From the NCBI GenBank assembly GCA_030549205.1, contig JAUKTV010000015.1:744001-808000 (forward strand): a stretch of DNA of 64,000 nt. Reading direction: 5' to 3'. How positions within the stretch are numbered: position 1 is the stretch's first letter; each line of letters opens with the position of its first letter. Source of the stretch: Apiosordaria backusii. Its lineage: Eukaryota > Ascomycota > Sordariomycetes > Sordariales > Lasiosphaeriaceae. The notes under the pieces were generated by a model. It worked only from the letters and a program-made list of their open reading frames with translations, had not been told where the DNA came from and made no database searches. Position numbers and translations under genes: made by a program. Shown piece by piece: positions 10,970 through 22,767 of the stretch.

Positions 10970-13900
10970 GAAATTTGTAGGTTGTCTGATGTATTGAAGT
11001 GGGTGTGGTGCAAAAGTGCCAAGTGGCCGGGATCTTATACTCGGGAGCACTGCAGGCGTGACGGAGAGGCTCTTTGTCGTTGATGTGCGTTGGCGGGGCC
11101 CAATTGCTTCGCTCTGTCTCTCTTCACACGAAAAAGATGGGAGTCTGAAGTTCCTGATCCTGATTCCGAGCACCCCCAGGGGCGGCCCGGCGGATTACGT
11201 GGAGGGCTTCCCCGGACGCCCCAAAGCCAGTGAGTTGTGAACTGGAAAAAGCAACTCAGCTTCTTCCCGTGGTTGGTCCAGGCGTATGTCTCAGGTGTGG
11301 CAGCTTCTCGGATTAAGTCTTACGGAAGCGTGTGCGTGTTGGGTTGGTTGTGGTGGTGGTGGTGGTGCTGGACGGAGCGTGGAGGGTGCAAGTTGGTCGA
11401 CAGTTTGATGCGATGTTGGTCATGGTCGTGGTTCATCGCCATGGCCGACAAACAGCAACATCAACGCCAGCACGGCTCGGGATCTTGTTGGCGAGTCTTC
11501 GATTAACTGACAGAGACTACCATGACGGAATTGGATCCGCCCCGTGTGGTATTTAAGACAAGCCGGGCGAGGGACAAACGATGGGCAAAAGATCAGCGAA
11601 TTTGGGCTCTGAGCCCATTTTGTCAATTTTCTGGGCTTTTTGGTCGCGCCTCTCTTGGAACCCCTGTCCCAGCTCAGCCCAAGCATCCGTCAGCGGGGGG
11701 GGGGGGGTGCGAGCCAGGGCAGTGGGTTCGTTTCTTGTACACCAAGGCGCTATTGTCGCGCCCACCCCCCGTCATCATGAACAACGCTTGGGCCTCTCGG
11801 TGTTCGGTGCTTGTAAACGAGTAGCGGATCAGTGAATCTGAAAGCGGGAGAATGGGGGGTTCAGTTTGTATCCACAGTAGTATCAGCCAGAGGTGGCAGA
11901 GAGGAAGAGAATCACAAAAGAGGACATCGGGCCGTCGTGTGACCAAGCCCCCGGGAGACTTGGGTCAGTTCCCCGTGGACGACCTTTCCGGGATGCAGCT
12001 TGTGCTCACGCCATGTTCGTAGCCCTGCATACGCCAGGGAGTCCCAGGAACAGTGGCATCAGAGTGGAACCCAGCCCGGCTGCACAACCAATGGTGGGGA
12101 TCAAGCAGGTCATCGCTGTTGGCCTGCTTCGAGAAAGCAACCCCCGAAATCTGAGATGTGACAATCACTTTTCAGTGGCTGGTTCTGGCCCAAGCCACCC
12201 CTCCACCGACACGCTGGAACTGGGACCTGCTGGGACAGATTGAAGCAAAAAGGGGACTCTTCACCGAACAAGCCGAGGAGCTGTGTGTGTGCACGGCTGA
12301 ATGAGTGTGTCAGTGTGGGAGAGCACCCATTGGCCGCGGAGGCATCCCGGTGGATGTAGGGCACACAGCAGCAGCACAGCAGTAAGGGGGGCAACTCTTT
12401 TCCCAGAAAAAAAAAAAACATGCTCTGCACCAGCCCATCAGCGAAACGGCCTGCTCCGCGGGATTACGCGCGCTAGCTCACACTAGGCTGCTCCGAGGCC
12501 AGGTACTCATCACCATCCTTCCAAGTTCACCCGATGTCCGAGCAGGGCTTGCCAAGATGGCTGTTCGCCGTTGGATATCGACAAAGCCGACAAACAAAGT
12601 GCGAGGCTTTTGGTGATATGTGAAGGGAATGTGTTTCTATGTAATTCGTGGCGCTCCACCGGTCCGGGCGATCCGTGACCATTCCGGGAGCCCCGCGGGT
12701 GACCACGGTGACCCCCGTCCCCTCTGGGCAAGAGAATCCCGACCCGGCAGTAGTGGGGATTGGCCCGGTGTGGGCTGCCGGCGGCGACTAGCAGATCACA
12801 GACAGGCTTGGATTACCCAATCCTGCAGCTTTCCCAATTATAACCCCCGCTGCCATCCGTCTGTTCTTCCCGCGATCTCCATTATTGCGCGCGTCTTGGT
12901 ATTCGACCACGAATCCCGTCTTTATTGCCATCAGGCCACAACACTTTTTTCCTCCCTGCTTGTTTCGCACAAGTCCAAAAGCAACAGCTGCATTCTTGGC
13001 TTTGTTTCTCGACGTAGGAGCACCCCCCTTGACCGTGACGCTACCCCCACGTAATATTTCCTGTCGCTACTTGCTGAGACTGCTATTTTTTGCGCGCAAA
13101 AGAAAGAAAGCAAGAAAACCAACACCGTACTCGTTCCATCCTTTCCATTCCATTGAAAGCCCCTGACAGTTTGTGTCGTTCACTGTTTCCCCTGACTAGC
13201 CCCAGGTAAATTAACTTAGTGGTGTTAATAAGCTTTGGGTGGGTTTCCTTCTCTCACTGGATGGACCCGGGGGTCCTTCTCCGTCTTCCCCCAAAACCAA
13301 AACCGGGCGGCCGGGTGGGTGCCGCGCACCAAACGCCAGTGCGGAGCCCACAGCTGCGGCGCATCGTCATTGTCGGCTCACTCCGTTTATTAGTACATCT
13401 CGGTTGCCTCCCCGCATTGCTCCTCGACTCGGTGTGCGACAAACACCATGACTTGCAGGACTCGCAGGACTCGCTGTCAAAACACTGTATTGGATGCTGT
13501 CATCATGCCCGACAATCATCATCCGCTTCGGTCACCGGTGTATGCTCCGTATGCATGACATTGCATCCGAGGTGGTTAGCCTTCACAGCCGCACAACCAA
13601 CGAGGGATTAACAAAAAAACAAAGAAAAAAACCCAAAACCCAAAACACTAGTGACGAAGAAAAAACAGGGCATCTTGAAAGAAAGAAGGGCAATTGATCG
13701 ACCGGATAAACGCCGGTCATGGAAACCAAACACACACATGAGGTACATAAATACATACACTACATCCGCACAAGAGCGGCTATGCCCGCCTGCAGTGCAA
13801 GTGTTGCGTGCGTGCCGTCCATCCCCATGCCATGTCATGTCATGCTGCTTGCTGTTCACAATCCAACCTTTTCCCTCGGCTCGCAGAAAGCAGGGCGGCC

Positions 13901-15696
13901 GGCGTGCTGCAAGAACGGGAAGAAGTCGTGTGTGGGCAAGCAACCAAGCAACAAGCCTGGTCCTAGCTAGCCAGAAGCAGCCAGCCGAGCAGCCGAGAAT
14001 GATACCCAAGACACCTCCTTTGCAGCAATCAGCTGGCTTCAAACCCTCCAATCCAGTTGAATGCATTGGCTGCACTGCTGCTGTGATCAGAAACTTTTTA
14101 CCACCACCCACAGCCATAAATATCCGTGATAGGTAGTCGTCACGTCGCTCGAAATGGGCGGTGACGCAGCCACAAAGTGGAGAAAACAGAGGGCCATCCC
14201 CATCCATCGAAAGGAACTTCCCGTTCATCCATGATCATTGTCACAGATCAAGCGACTTGTCTCGCAAGCAAACCCCGTATCCGCACTCAAACGAGCAGGG
14301 TTGTAAGGTAGCAGTACACGGCCCGTAGGCAGGGAGGGAAAACTTAACTTGGACTTCCCTTAATGAAAGCGGTCAGCCAATTGCCGGCTCGCGGTCGTAT
14401 TTCCTTCTATGTAGTGTAGCATCCAAATGCAACATGGGAAATCTCATCAGTAAGTTTGAACAACGCAATTCGGATAGCGCACTCTTTCCCCTCACTCGTC
14501 AAGGTTCAAGGAACAGCAAAACACAATGAAACACACAGACACACAAACCCACATGGATGGAATAGTGATTCCCACCCACGCGCCAGTAAATATCGAGACT
14601 AATCTTTTGTGTATGCATGCATTAGTCCTCATGCTTACCACCGCGTGCCATCCCGCGCCTTTTCGGAGGAAATCTTCCTTCAATCCCCTAACAATGTCAC
14701 AAAATCTTAACAAGTCCCTTGGAGAAACACTTAAAATGTGGGGTGATGGCCAATCCCCCATCGATCCCCCTCATCGGATTCAGTGCCCAGCAAATCTACC
14801 TACCTACCTTAGCCTTCCGCTAGTGCATCCCTCGGCCCCGATCTAAAAAAAAATAACTGTACACTACTGTGACGATGACCTCACGATGCCAAGGCCACAC
14901 GAGGCTGTTCATGATCCGAGTATGTACATACACATCTAATGGTAAGGTACTCCGTATGTCTGCCTAGCACATATCCTCCCTCGATCAAGCCCCTCAAATC
15001 CGAAATACGACATCGGCCTCACCTCATCCCCCACCGATTCAAGGCTTCGCTTCGGCCTTCGGGCAGGGCTGATCCGTAATCCATAAAAAAACAAAACAAA
15101 AAGAAAAAAAAAGAATCGGACTTGGCCCTGCAACCTGCAATTCTCCATCCTCCATACCACAGTAAGAGCGTCTTCTCCTCAAGTCCGATTGGGCGTTGAC
15201 CGATGGCATGCATGGAATATCTAAAATGGGATGTGTGCAGCGAGTGAGAAGGCATCAGGTTAGGCAGTGATACACTAGACTCGTGTCTATTCCAGATTCC
15301 CCCGGATGTTCCTCAGCTGACTGTAATGTCTCTAGGACCCTGGCAACTCTCGGATGCGGGACAGATCCTGGCATGTAACGCTGAACCGTGGGGTTGCGGA
15401 TGGGAAGGTACTGTCGAGATGCTGTGGGTGGATTCAGTGATCGGAACCGATGAGGCAGGAATCAGACTCCCTAGGTAGGCTTTCACAATAGTATGAGGGT
15501 GTAAATGTTCAGGGCATAAATCCCACTGTGCTCTATCCGCGTGAATTCAGTGCATAGCTGTAAGAAAAAAAGACATGAATATACTACCACTAGTCCCTTT
15601 TACCCATACAACATCCGCCAAGGAAATGTCGTGTACCATCGTAAGCTCACAACCTCTCAAGCCTGAGAGTAGAGAAGAAAGTTAAGCCACAGTGGC
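10970..15696. other. Gene-poor interval of about 4.7 kb
   Basis: No open frame shows a recognisable domain, signal peptide or splice continuity on either strand. Seen here: a G13 run at 11695-11707, CT-rich leader-like stretches around 12820-13160, and scattered A-rich runs. Several TACCTACC motifs occur near its right end (about 14797). It may hold promoters, untranslated RNA or decayed sequence; none can be named. Confidence 0.5.
11695..11707. repeat. G13 homopolymer
   Basis: Thirteen consecutive G residues in intergenic DNA. Homopolymers of this type are prone to length error, which matters because two genes in this window break at C7 runs. Confidence 0.9.
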
Positions 15697-18168
15697 TTAA
15701 TCAAACTTGGCCACTTCATACATGTCATCGGGATCTGTATACATTCACGTCAGCATAAATTTCATCCCATAAATCACCAGGACAAAACTCACCCTTCCCA
15801 TTCTCCGCAATAAACCTCCTCACCTCCTCCACCCTCTTCTCAATCTCCCCCACCACCTTCCCCCCCTCTCCCTTCACCCCCACCTCAACCGCCCACCTCG
15901 CCACATTAAACCTACTAACCCCATTAACAAGCATCATATCAAACGGCGTCGTCGTCGTCCCCTCCTCCCTATACCCCTCGACACTCATCCTCGCCACATT
16001 CTCCCGCCCAAACAGCAACCCTTGCAGCTCGGTCGGATACCCATGGTAGTTAAACAACACCGGCTTGTCCCGCGTAAACAACTCCAAAAACTTCTCCTTG
16101 CTCAGCGCGTGAGGGTGCCTCGACACCGGAGCCAAAATCATCAAGTCGGTCACATTGACAACCCTCACTTTGAGCGCTGGGCAAATAGCCCGGAGGAGCT
16201 CGGCAGCTTTGACGACTTCAAAGGTGACTTCCACTCCGATGCCCACGAGCACGACGTCGGGCTCTTCGTTGGGTTCGAGAGGGGAAGAGGCAAAGTGCCA
16301 GATGCTGGCTCCTTGCTTGCAGTGCTCTGCTGCTTCTTCTGCAGATAAATAAACAGCGGTGGGCTGCTTGGAACCGATAATGAGGTTGGTGTAATTCTTC
16401 GACTTGAGACAGTGGTGCACAGTCGAGAGGAAGCAGTTTGCGTCAGGGGGCAAGTAGACCCTTGCTGCCTCGGCCTTAAGGTTGAGGACCGCACCGATGA
16501 AGCTCGGGTTCTGGTGAGAGAAACCGTTGTGCTCCTGCCGAGCCCAGGTGCTGGTCTCAATGTAGTTGATCGACGCCAGATCCCCTCTCCACTTGACCTC
16601 GCGGGCAATCTTGACGAACTTGGAGTACTGCACCATCATCGTGTGGACAATACCCAGGAACGACTCGTAGCTGGGGAAGATGGCCGTCCGCCCAGTGAGA
16701 GTGTACCCTTGCATAAAAGCCTGACAGTCATGTTCCGACAGCACCTCAATAACCCGCCCCCCATTAGCCCGCGAGTACTCATCCCACTGAAAGTTCCTCT
16801 GCGTATGATCCAGTATCGCATCCAACTTATTACTCTCCAGCTCATCCGGCGAAAACAACCGAATACTCTCCGGGTTCTCCTGAAACACCTTATCCAAAAA
16901 CTTCCCCGTCACCTTCATACAGCTCTGATCCGTCCCCTTCTCCACCGTAAACTCCCTCCAATCCACCCTCTTCAACTCAACATAAGGATCATACGTCAAC
17001 CTATTCTGCCCCAGTCTCCTCTCATTCTCCCTCGGCAAAATCCTCGTCACCTCCTCCGTCGGCCTCCCATCCTGAATCAACTCCCCAATCCTATAACTCT
17101 CCAACCACTCCCTCAACTCCCCCAACTGCCCATCCTCCACCCCCGCCTTAGGAAGCGGCACCTGATGCGAGTGAAAACTCCCCTCAATAATCTTCCCCTC
17201 CACCACCTTCGGCCCCGTCCACCCCTTCGGCGTCCTCAGCACAATCATCGGCCACCTCGGCTTCACCACCGCCTCCCCCTCCCTCGCAGCCTTCTGAATC
17301 TTCCTAATCTCCCCCAACGCCCACTCAAGACCCCCCTGCAAATCCTCATCCACCCTCTCCAACTCCTCCACAATCCTAACCTGATACCCATACCCACTAA
17401 ACAACGCAACCACCTCCTTATCATCCATACACCCAAAAATCGTCCTCTCACTAATCTTAAACCCATTCACATGCAACACCGGAATCACCGCCCCGCTCTT
17501 CTTCGGATCCAAAAACTTGATGGCATGCCAAGCCGTAGCCGTCGGCCCCGTCTCCGCCTCCCCATCCCCCACCACCACCGTCACCACCAAATCCGGCTTG
17601 TCCATCACCGCACCAAACGCCGCACCCAGTGCATACCCCAACTCCCCCCCTCATGAATCGCACCTGGGGTTTCCGCATTAATATGACTCGGAAACCCCCC
17701 GGGAACCGAAAACCTCGTTATCAAGTTCCTCAGTCCTTTCTCACTGAGGTCATACTCCCCAGGATAAAACCTCTCCAAGCTCCCCTCTAGCCACAACGCA
17801 GCCAATGCGGCAGGGGCGCCGTGGCCAGGGCCGATGATGTATATCATTTCCAGATCGGCATGGTTTCTCAACAAAAGGTTGAGGTGGGAGTAGACGAGTA
17901 TCAAACCCGGGCAGGTCCCCCAGTGCCCCAACAGACGGGGCTTGATGTCGGATTTGGAGAGGGGAGATTTCAAAAGGGTGTTATCCCGGAGGAAGATCAT
18001 CGATGCGGCGAGGTAATTGGCTGCTCGCTGGAAGGCTTTGAGGGAGTGTTTGTCGGCGTCGGGGAGGGGTTTATGGGGGAGTTGGACGGCGAGGTCATTG
18101 AGGATGGAGTCCGGGAGGGAGGAGGGGAGGGCGGGGGGGTTGGGGATGGGGATTTCGGAGGGTGGCAT
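15697..18168 (-). CDS. Xylulose-5-phosphate/fructose-6-phosphate phosphoketolase, frameshifted as given
   Basis: TPP enzyme that splits xylulose-5-P (or fructose-6-P) with phosphate into acetyl-P and glyceraldehyde-3-P (or erythrose-4-P); cytosolic. The N-terminal TPP domain contains LLGHWGTCPGLILVYSHLN, IIGPGHGAPA and FSVPGGFPSHINAETPGAIHEGG. The frame then breaks inside a run of seven C (plus strand 17644-17650), exactly within the conserved HEGGELGYALG motif. One more base would restore it, after which the reading continues with AFGAVMDKPDLVVTVVVGDGEAETGP and the XFP and C-terminal domains to DLWDEIYADV-like text. A 58-nt intron at 15792-15735 (gtgagt ... gctgac ... cag) replaces that apparent end with ENGKDPDDMYEVAKFD. 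Total about 804 residues if read through, normal for the family. The family was acquired by fungi from bacteria, by general knowledge. The next gene upstream is a Zn2Cys6 regulator on the same strand. Confidence 0.93.
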
Positions 18169-18637
18169 TTTGATGGTGGTGTTCTCGTTGTCAAGATGGT
18201 AGTCGTTGTATTACTGTGGCTGAACGTTGAACCGTTTGTGTAGGTAAGTCGTAGTCGTGTAAGTGCTAGTCGACGGTAGGGGCGTTGTCAAAGTGTAGCG
18301 GGCCGCGCCGTTGGAAAGTCAATTGTAGAGTGAACGGTTGTTGTCTGTGCGAAATGCAGTGCTAGAGGAACAGAGTTCAGAAGTGTTCATGGCAGCAGTT
18401 TTGCAGGTTTGGATGACAGTTACCAAGCGACAGGTGCTGCCGGATCTATGACGTAGGGGCTGTTCCACCAATCAGTCGTCTCCTGCACAACAACCAAGCT
18501 GTCGGATCGGCCCACTTTTCCCGATTGGCTATCATTGTCTGGGAATGCCCTCACAGAATGGCAGGGTCATCATGAGCAATTTGTGGCATGGTTTTTCGAA
18601 TCAGTTACCCTCATACAGTACATTCTTCTTAGATAAT

Positions 18638-20267
18638 CTACCTCCCCAATCCCAGCCCGACAACCCTCATAGGCCACTCAATCCACCCCCTATGCTCCTC
18701 ACTCAAAATTTCATATGCTCTCTCCACCAAGTGGTCCCCCCAACCCTGCAGCCACCACGTCCGTTCATGATGCTTCCATAGTATGCAAAAATGCGCAAAA
18801 ATAGCCACCGCCTCGGGTGTGGAAATCTTTAACAGCGGTACCAGTGAATCTGACACCTCCCACAACCACAACATAGCATCCAGCACATCCTTTTCTTGCT
18901 CTTGCCCCTCTCCATTCTGTTCTCGCGTGATAATCACCAATGACAACTCCAGCTCATCAAGTGCATGTATATACGTCGCCAGCCTCTCTTGAGCACCCTC
19001 CTGACCCACCTGCTGTTTCATACTGCTCAGGATATTTTCTCTCAGCGTTGACAGAGGGCCCCAAGCCTCGCCCATCTGGCTCTCCTGCATCTTTGCTTTG
19101 TGGGCCCTCCATCTTTGCCCGCCATAAGCAAGAAACGGCGCCAGCATCGTCTCGTGCCCTCTTTCACCGAGGACGCGGCTCAGTGACTTGGCGCCTGTGA
19201 CGAGGAAAGTCCATTCTGGAAACGAGGATGTTTCGTTGATGAAAAAGGATCCATCAGATTGGGGTCTTCTTGGGCTGGCCAGGGCTAGTGTTACATCTTA
19301 TCAGCATCGTTCTTCAGGACCATCAATGTGAGAGGGACATACCAAAATATATCGTCAACATGCTAAACAAGAACAGTCTCGCCGCCGCATCCTTGTCCAC
19401 CTGCAGCAGGTTGTCATGGCTGTCATCGCTCAAATACTTCATGGCCTCCCTGCTCGCCTTTTGATGCAGCAACATCCCCTGCGCCGTGTAAAAGCCTCTT
19501 CTCTCAGAGCTATCCTGGTGGTAGGCGAGATGGAGCGAACTGATGGCCAACACGGCTCTCATGATGAACTCGCATTTTAGCGCTACGTCAACGACATCAA
19601 CACGCCAAAAGTCACGTACGGCAGGGTCTGAGGCGAGTGTGAGGTAAGTCCGGGAGGTGAAGTTGTGGAGCAGTTCCAACTCCAGAAGGGGAAGGTTGTC
19701 TGACTCGGCTGGTGGAGCAGGCGATGGATAAGGGTATGGACTGAGAGGGGACGAAGGGGACCGGGAGGCTCTGGTAGCAGTCTTGGAAGCATGGCGAACA
19801 CGACTGGTAGTATTGGGAATACCAAGAGTGACCGGCGTTGCGGTTCCCGGTGGAGCAGTAAGGAAGGGGCACTCCACGCCGTGGGAAATACAGTTGAGAC
19901 AGCTCGGGTGGCGTTCGTCACACTTGAGACCCGGGAGTTTGGTTAGATCAGATCCAGATCCAGATCGGCTGGTTCGGGTATATTGGGGGGCACAGACCTT
20001 GATCTTGCGTGCCTTGCAGATGGCACAACCGGTGCGGCTCTTTTTGTGCGTTCTTCGGCCCGTGTAGGTCAGGCCCACCGCGGCGGGTGGCTGTCGATGG
20101 GTCAGGATGGCGGCAACTGGTGGTGCATGGTGGCCATGTGGTGTCGGAACGTTGGATCCGAAAGGAGTGGGGGTCCCGGCTGGCGAGGAGGGACTGGGCG
20201 TCAACAAGTGGGCGGCCGGTGCCGTGCCCGTCTCCTGATTATTGTTGCTCGGGTTCGGGTTCGACAT
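18638..20267 (-). CDS. Zn(II)2Cys6 transcription factor
   Basis: Nuclear DNA-binding regulator. Exons on the minus strand: 20267-19998, 19922-19343 and 19284-18638, giving 498 residues. The binuclear zinc cluster is complete at C81-x2-C84-x6-C91-x6-C98-x2-C101-x6-C108, preceded by basic GRRTHKKSRTG. A Ser/Pro-rich linker follows (about 120-160), then a helical region beginning LPLLELELLHNFTSRTYLTL that resembles the fungal-specific transcription factor domain of the Upc2/sterol-uptake type; that subfamily is inference. Intron 1 (75 nt, gtctgt ... ctcaag) cuts the cluster between K90 and C91 and is in frame with no stop, so retention would insert 25 residues into the zinc cluster. Intron 2 is 58 nt with gtatgt and tag. 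It lies 470 bases upstream of, and tandem with, the phosphoketolase, making it a candidate regulator. A 14-bp palindrome lies 64 bases before the start. Confidence 0.92.
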
Positions 20268-21720
20268 GTGGGTGAGACTAGATGAGATGCTGCAACCTGT
20301 GGCGATTGGGGAAGGTGATTGGCTGGGTACGTCACACGTGTGACAGACGCTGGGATAATTGGAGTCAATTGGGCTTGCTGAGATAGATCAACGATTGCCG
20401 ACGGGGAGAGGTTGGCCACGTTGTCGTGGAACGGTCTGATATCTGTACACTGCGTGTATCTTACACATCCACAAAAGAAGACAGAAAGGTTACGGAACGA
20501 GGCCAAGGGGAAACGAATCACTGGGCGATTGTCAATTGAATCCTCGCACAGCTCAAGTCCAGACACTCGAGGGAAACAAATGAAAAGACGAGTGGTGTAG
20601 CTTTTGTCTGGTCAACGGCTGCGAGGGCGCACGGGAGAGGGTGGTCCATGAACTCGGAAAGCGACTCCCGGACTGGTGGGACTGCATCGCGCTAAAATCA
20701 CCCACCCTGCAGATGCCAAGTAGGTAACGGGCCAACGGACTGTGGGGCCTGGGGCTGCCAAATTCCAACGACGTCAGAAACTTTGTGTCGTTTGAATGTC
20801 TTGGACGAAGTTCCAACTCATGATTCTATCGCCTACAGTAGAACAGCCAAATCTTCGAATTTTCCATGGACGAGCAACACGACCAGCTCCAGTCAATGGA
20901 TCATGATGACGAACCCGAACCCGATAAGGAATTCTTCCGTTGGTGGACCCTTGTGGCTTGGCAGCCTTACTCAGCTTACCACCCTGCGGCGTGCTGTTAA
21001 CCGTGTTCGCTTCGATCTCAAATTCCTGGCCAATGGCATCTCAGAAAGCACTGTTCGAGACCAACCCCTAGGTGTGCATGTACTCGCTTTCGCACCAGGC
21101 TGACTCTGCATCCGAGAAACCCACAAAACTTCCATGTTCCTTCCTATCGCGGTGCCATTGTTCAACGGCGCAAAACCTCGATACCAAGCAACTCGGGCTT
21201 CCAAACACCGCAAAAAGAGAAAGAAATTGCAGTTGGTTCGAAAGGACTGGACTTGGCACAAGAGCACGACATTGTATCCGTCAGCATGAACCGCCAACGC
21301 GCAAGGAAACCGGGCATTAGCTCAACCCCGACGAACTGGATGGATCGGGAGGCTACAGTTACAAAGATGGCCCAGATCCGCTCCAGGCTGTTGGGACTTT
21401 AATACCGTGGTACCCCTTCCCGCCATCCCGTCCGTCTCTTCTTTCTTCCTCACTTGTTATTTTCAACGTCAGTCCTTTACGCTCTTTTGCTGACGCTTTT
21501 CTTTCAAGAGACAGACGATAGGTCCATTGAGACTTTCGACAGTTTGGATAGACTCATGACGACGAAGACATTATAGACGATAGACGGCAACTTTAAACTC
21601 GATATATCCCTGACAACCTCAGTTTCTCGGCTCCACCCACCCTTCAAAACCAGCATCGAATGTCCAACAGCTACTAATAAACCCAACGTCTAACGGCAGC
21701 CACGCCCTCCAGCCTCCAAA
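20268..21720. other. Divergent promoter region between the Zn2Cys6 factor and the RTA1-like gene
   Basis: A shared 1.45-kb upstream region for two divergently transcribed genes. It contains a perfect 14-bp palindrome with a CACGTG core (listed separately) and pyrimidine-rich leader sequence near 21410-21500, before the RTA1-like gene. No coding region was supported. Confidence 0.55.
20331..20344. promoter_or_regulatory. 14-bp perfect palindrome with E-box core
   Basis: GTCACACGTGTGAC reads the same on both strands and centres on CACGTG, the core bound by bHLH factors. It lies 64 bases upstream of the Zn2Cys6 gene start and about 1.4 kb upstream of the divergent RTA1-like gene. Binding is inference; a chance palindrome of this length is possible but uncommon. 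Confidence 0.5.
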
Positions 21721-22767
21721 ATGGCCGACAACATCGACCTCTCCTCCCTCCCCCCAGGCTTCTACCCCACCTACGAGACCTGCTCCTCCATCTCCCAGCT
21801 CTGCCCCGTCCAAGCCACAACCCTAGGCTACTCCCCCAACCTCGGCGTGAACATGTTCGTCGCTATCGGCTTCGGCCTCTTTGGCATCATCACCCTCGCC
21901 ACCGGCCTCTGGAAGAGAACCTGGGGTTTCTCTCTTGCCGTCGCAGCAGGTTGCATCCTCGAATGTGTCGGCTACGTCGGCCGGGTTTTGCTCTCTGAAA
22001 ACGCCTGGAATGGTGATGCATTCAAGATGCAAATCGTTGCGATTGTGCTAGGGCCGACGTTGGTGTGCATAGGGCTGTATCTGACGCTGAGGCATATCGT
22101 GATCAGCTTGAATCCGGAGTTGTCGAGGTTAACGCCAAGGTTGTACCCGATGTTTTTTGTGCCGGCGGATGTGAGCTGTCTGGTGATTCAGGCGATTGGA
22201 GGGGGGGTGGCGGCCGCGGCGGGGAGGGATAATTATGATATTTTGAAGCATGGGAACCGGATTATCATGGTGGGGATTGTGCTGCAGGTTTTGGTGCTGG
22301 GGGCGTTTGGGGGGTTGGCGGGGGATTATCTTGTGAGGGTTGGGAAGGTTTTTCGGCAGACTCCTGAGATGGAGGGGGGTGCACTGTGGAAGGATGGGAA
22401 GTTTAGGGCGTTTTTGTGGGCGATGGGGGGTGCGTATGTTGCGTTGATGATTAGGTGTATTTATAGGATTGCGGAGATGGCGGGGGGGTGGGGGAATCAT
22501 ATTATGCAGCATGAGTCGAGTTTTGTGGTGCTGGAGAGCTTTATGGTGTTGATTGGGTGTGGGCTGTTGGCTTGCTTTGCGCCTGGGTTTATGTTCCCGG
22601 AGATGTCGCATGATCAGAGGGTTAAGAATATGGGGAAGGGGAGGCAGCAAGGGGGGGTGGATGTGGAGATGGTTGGGGCTGGGGAGAAGGGGAAGGAATC
22701 AGCTGGGCCGAGTACTAGTCCTTCTGACACTGAGAGGAGGCCGGGGACGGGAGAGGGGGGTTTTTGA
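21721..22767 (+). CDS. RTA1-like seven-transmembrane protein
   Basis: Member of the fungal RTA1/RSB1 family of membrane proteins linked to lipid translocation and resistance to toxic lipids or sterol drugs; the substrate here is unknown. It is a single exon of 348 residues. About seven hydrophobic segments follow an N-terminal extracellular stretch with two Cys (ETCSSISQLC). Family landmarks are PNLGVNMFVAIGFGLFG, ECVGYVGRVLLSEN, VLGPTLVCIGLYLTLRHIV, FVPADVSCLVIQAIGGG and the C-terminal ESFMVLIGCGLLACFAPG. The tail is charged and Gly/Ser-rich. The start is chosen by aaaATGGC and the position of the first segment. The coding strand changes abruptly from C-ending to G-ending codons near 22030. 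Confidence 0.94.
   Translation: MADNIDLSSLPPGFYPTYETCSSISQLCPVQATTLGYSPNLGVNMFVAIGFGLFGIITLATGLWKRTWGFSLAVAAGCILECVGYVGRVLLSENAWNGDAFKMQIVAIVLGPTLVCIGLYLTLRHIVISLNPELSRLTPRLYPMFFVPADVSCLVIQAIGGGVAAAAGRDNYDILKHGNRIIMVGIVLQVLVLGAFGGLAGDYLVRVGKVFRQTPEMEGGALWKDGKFRAFLWAMGGAYVALMIRCIYRIAEMAGGWGNHIMQHESSFVVLESFMVLIGCGLLACFAPGFMFPEMSHDQRVKNMGKGRQQGGVDVEMVGAGEKGKESAGPSTSPSDTERRPGTGEGGF

Noticed and set aside
13608..14228. Minus-strand frame of 206 codons in the gene-poor interval
   Set aside because: No domain, no splice extension, and an irregular composition with Cys/Phe clusters from low-complexity DNA.
17644..17650. Programmed ribosomal frameshift in phosphoketolase
   Set aside because: The family uses a single frame, no slippery-site structure was recognised, and a missing base in a homopolymer is simpler.
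16412..17656. Open frame of 414 codons on the plus strand
   Set aside because: Antisense to the phosphoketolase; produced by strand-skewed codon use, with a low-complexity Pro/Leu/His protein.
22129..22650. Minus-strand open frame opposite the RTA1-like gene
   Set aside because: Shadow of G-rich coding sequence; His/Pro/Asn-rich product without family features.
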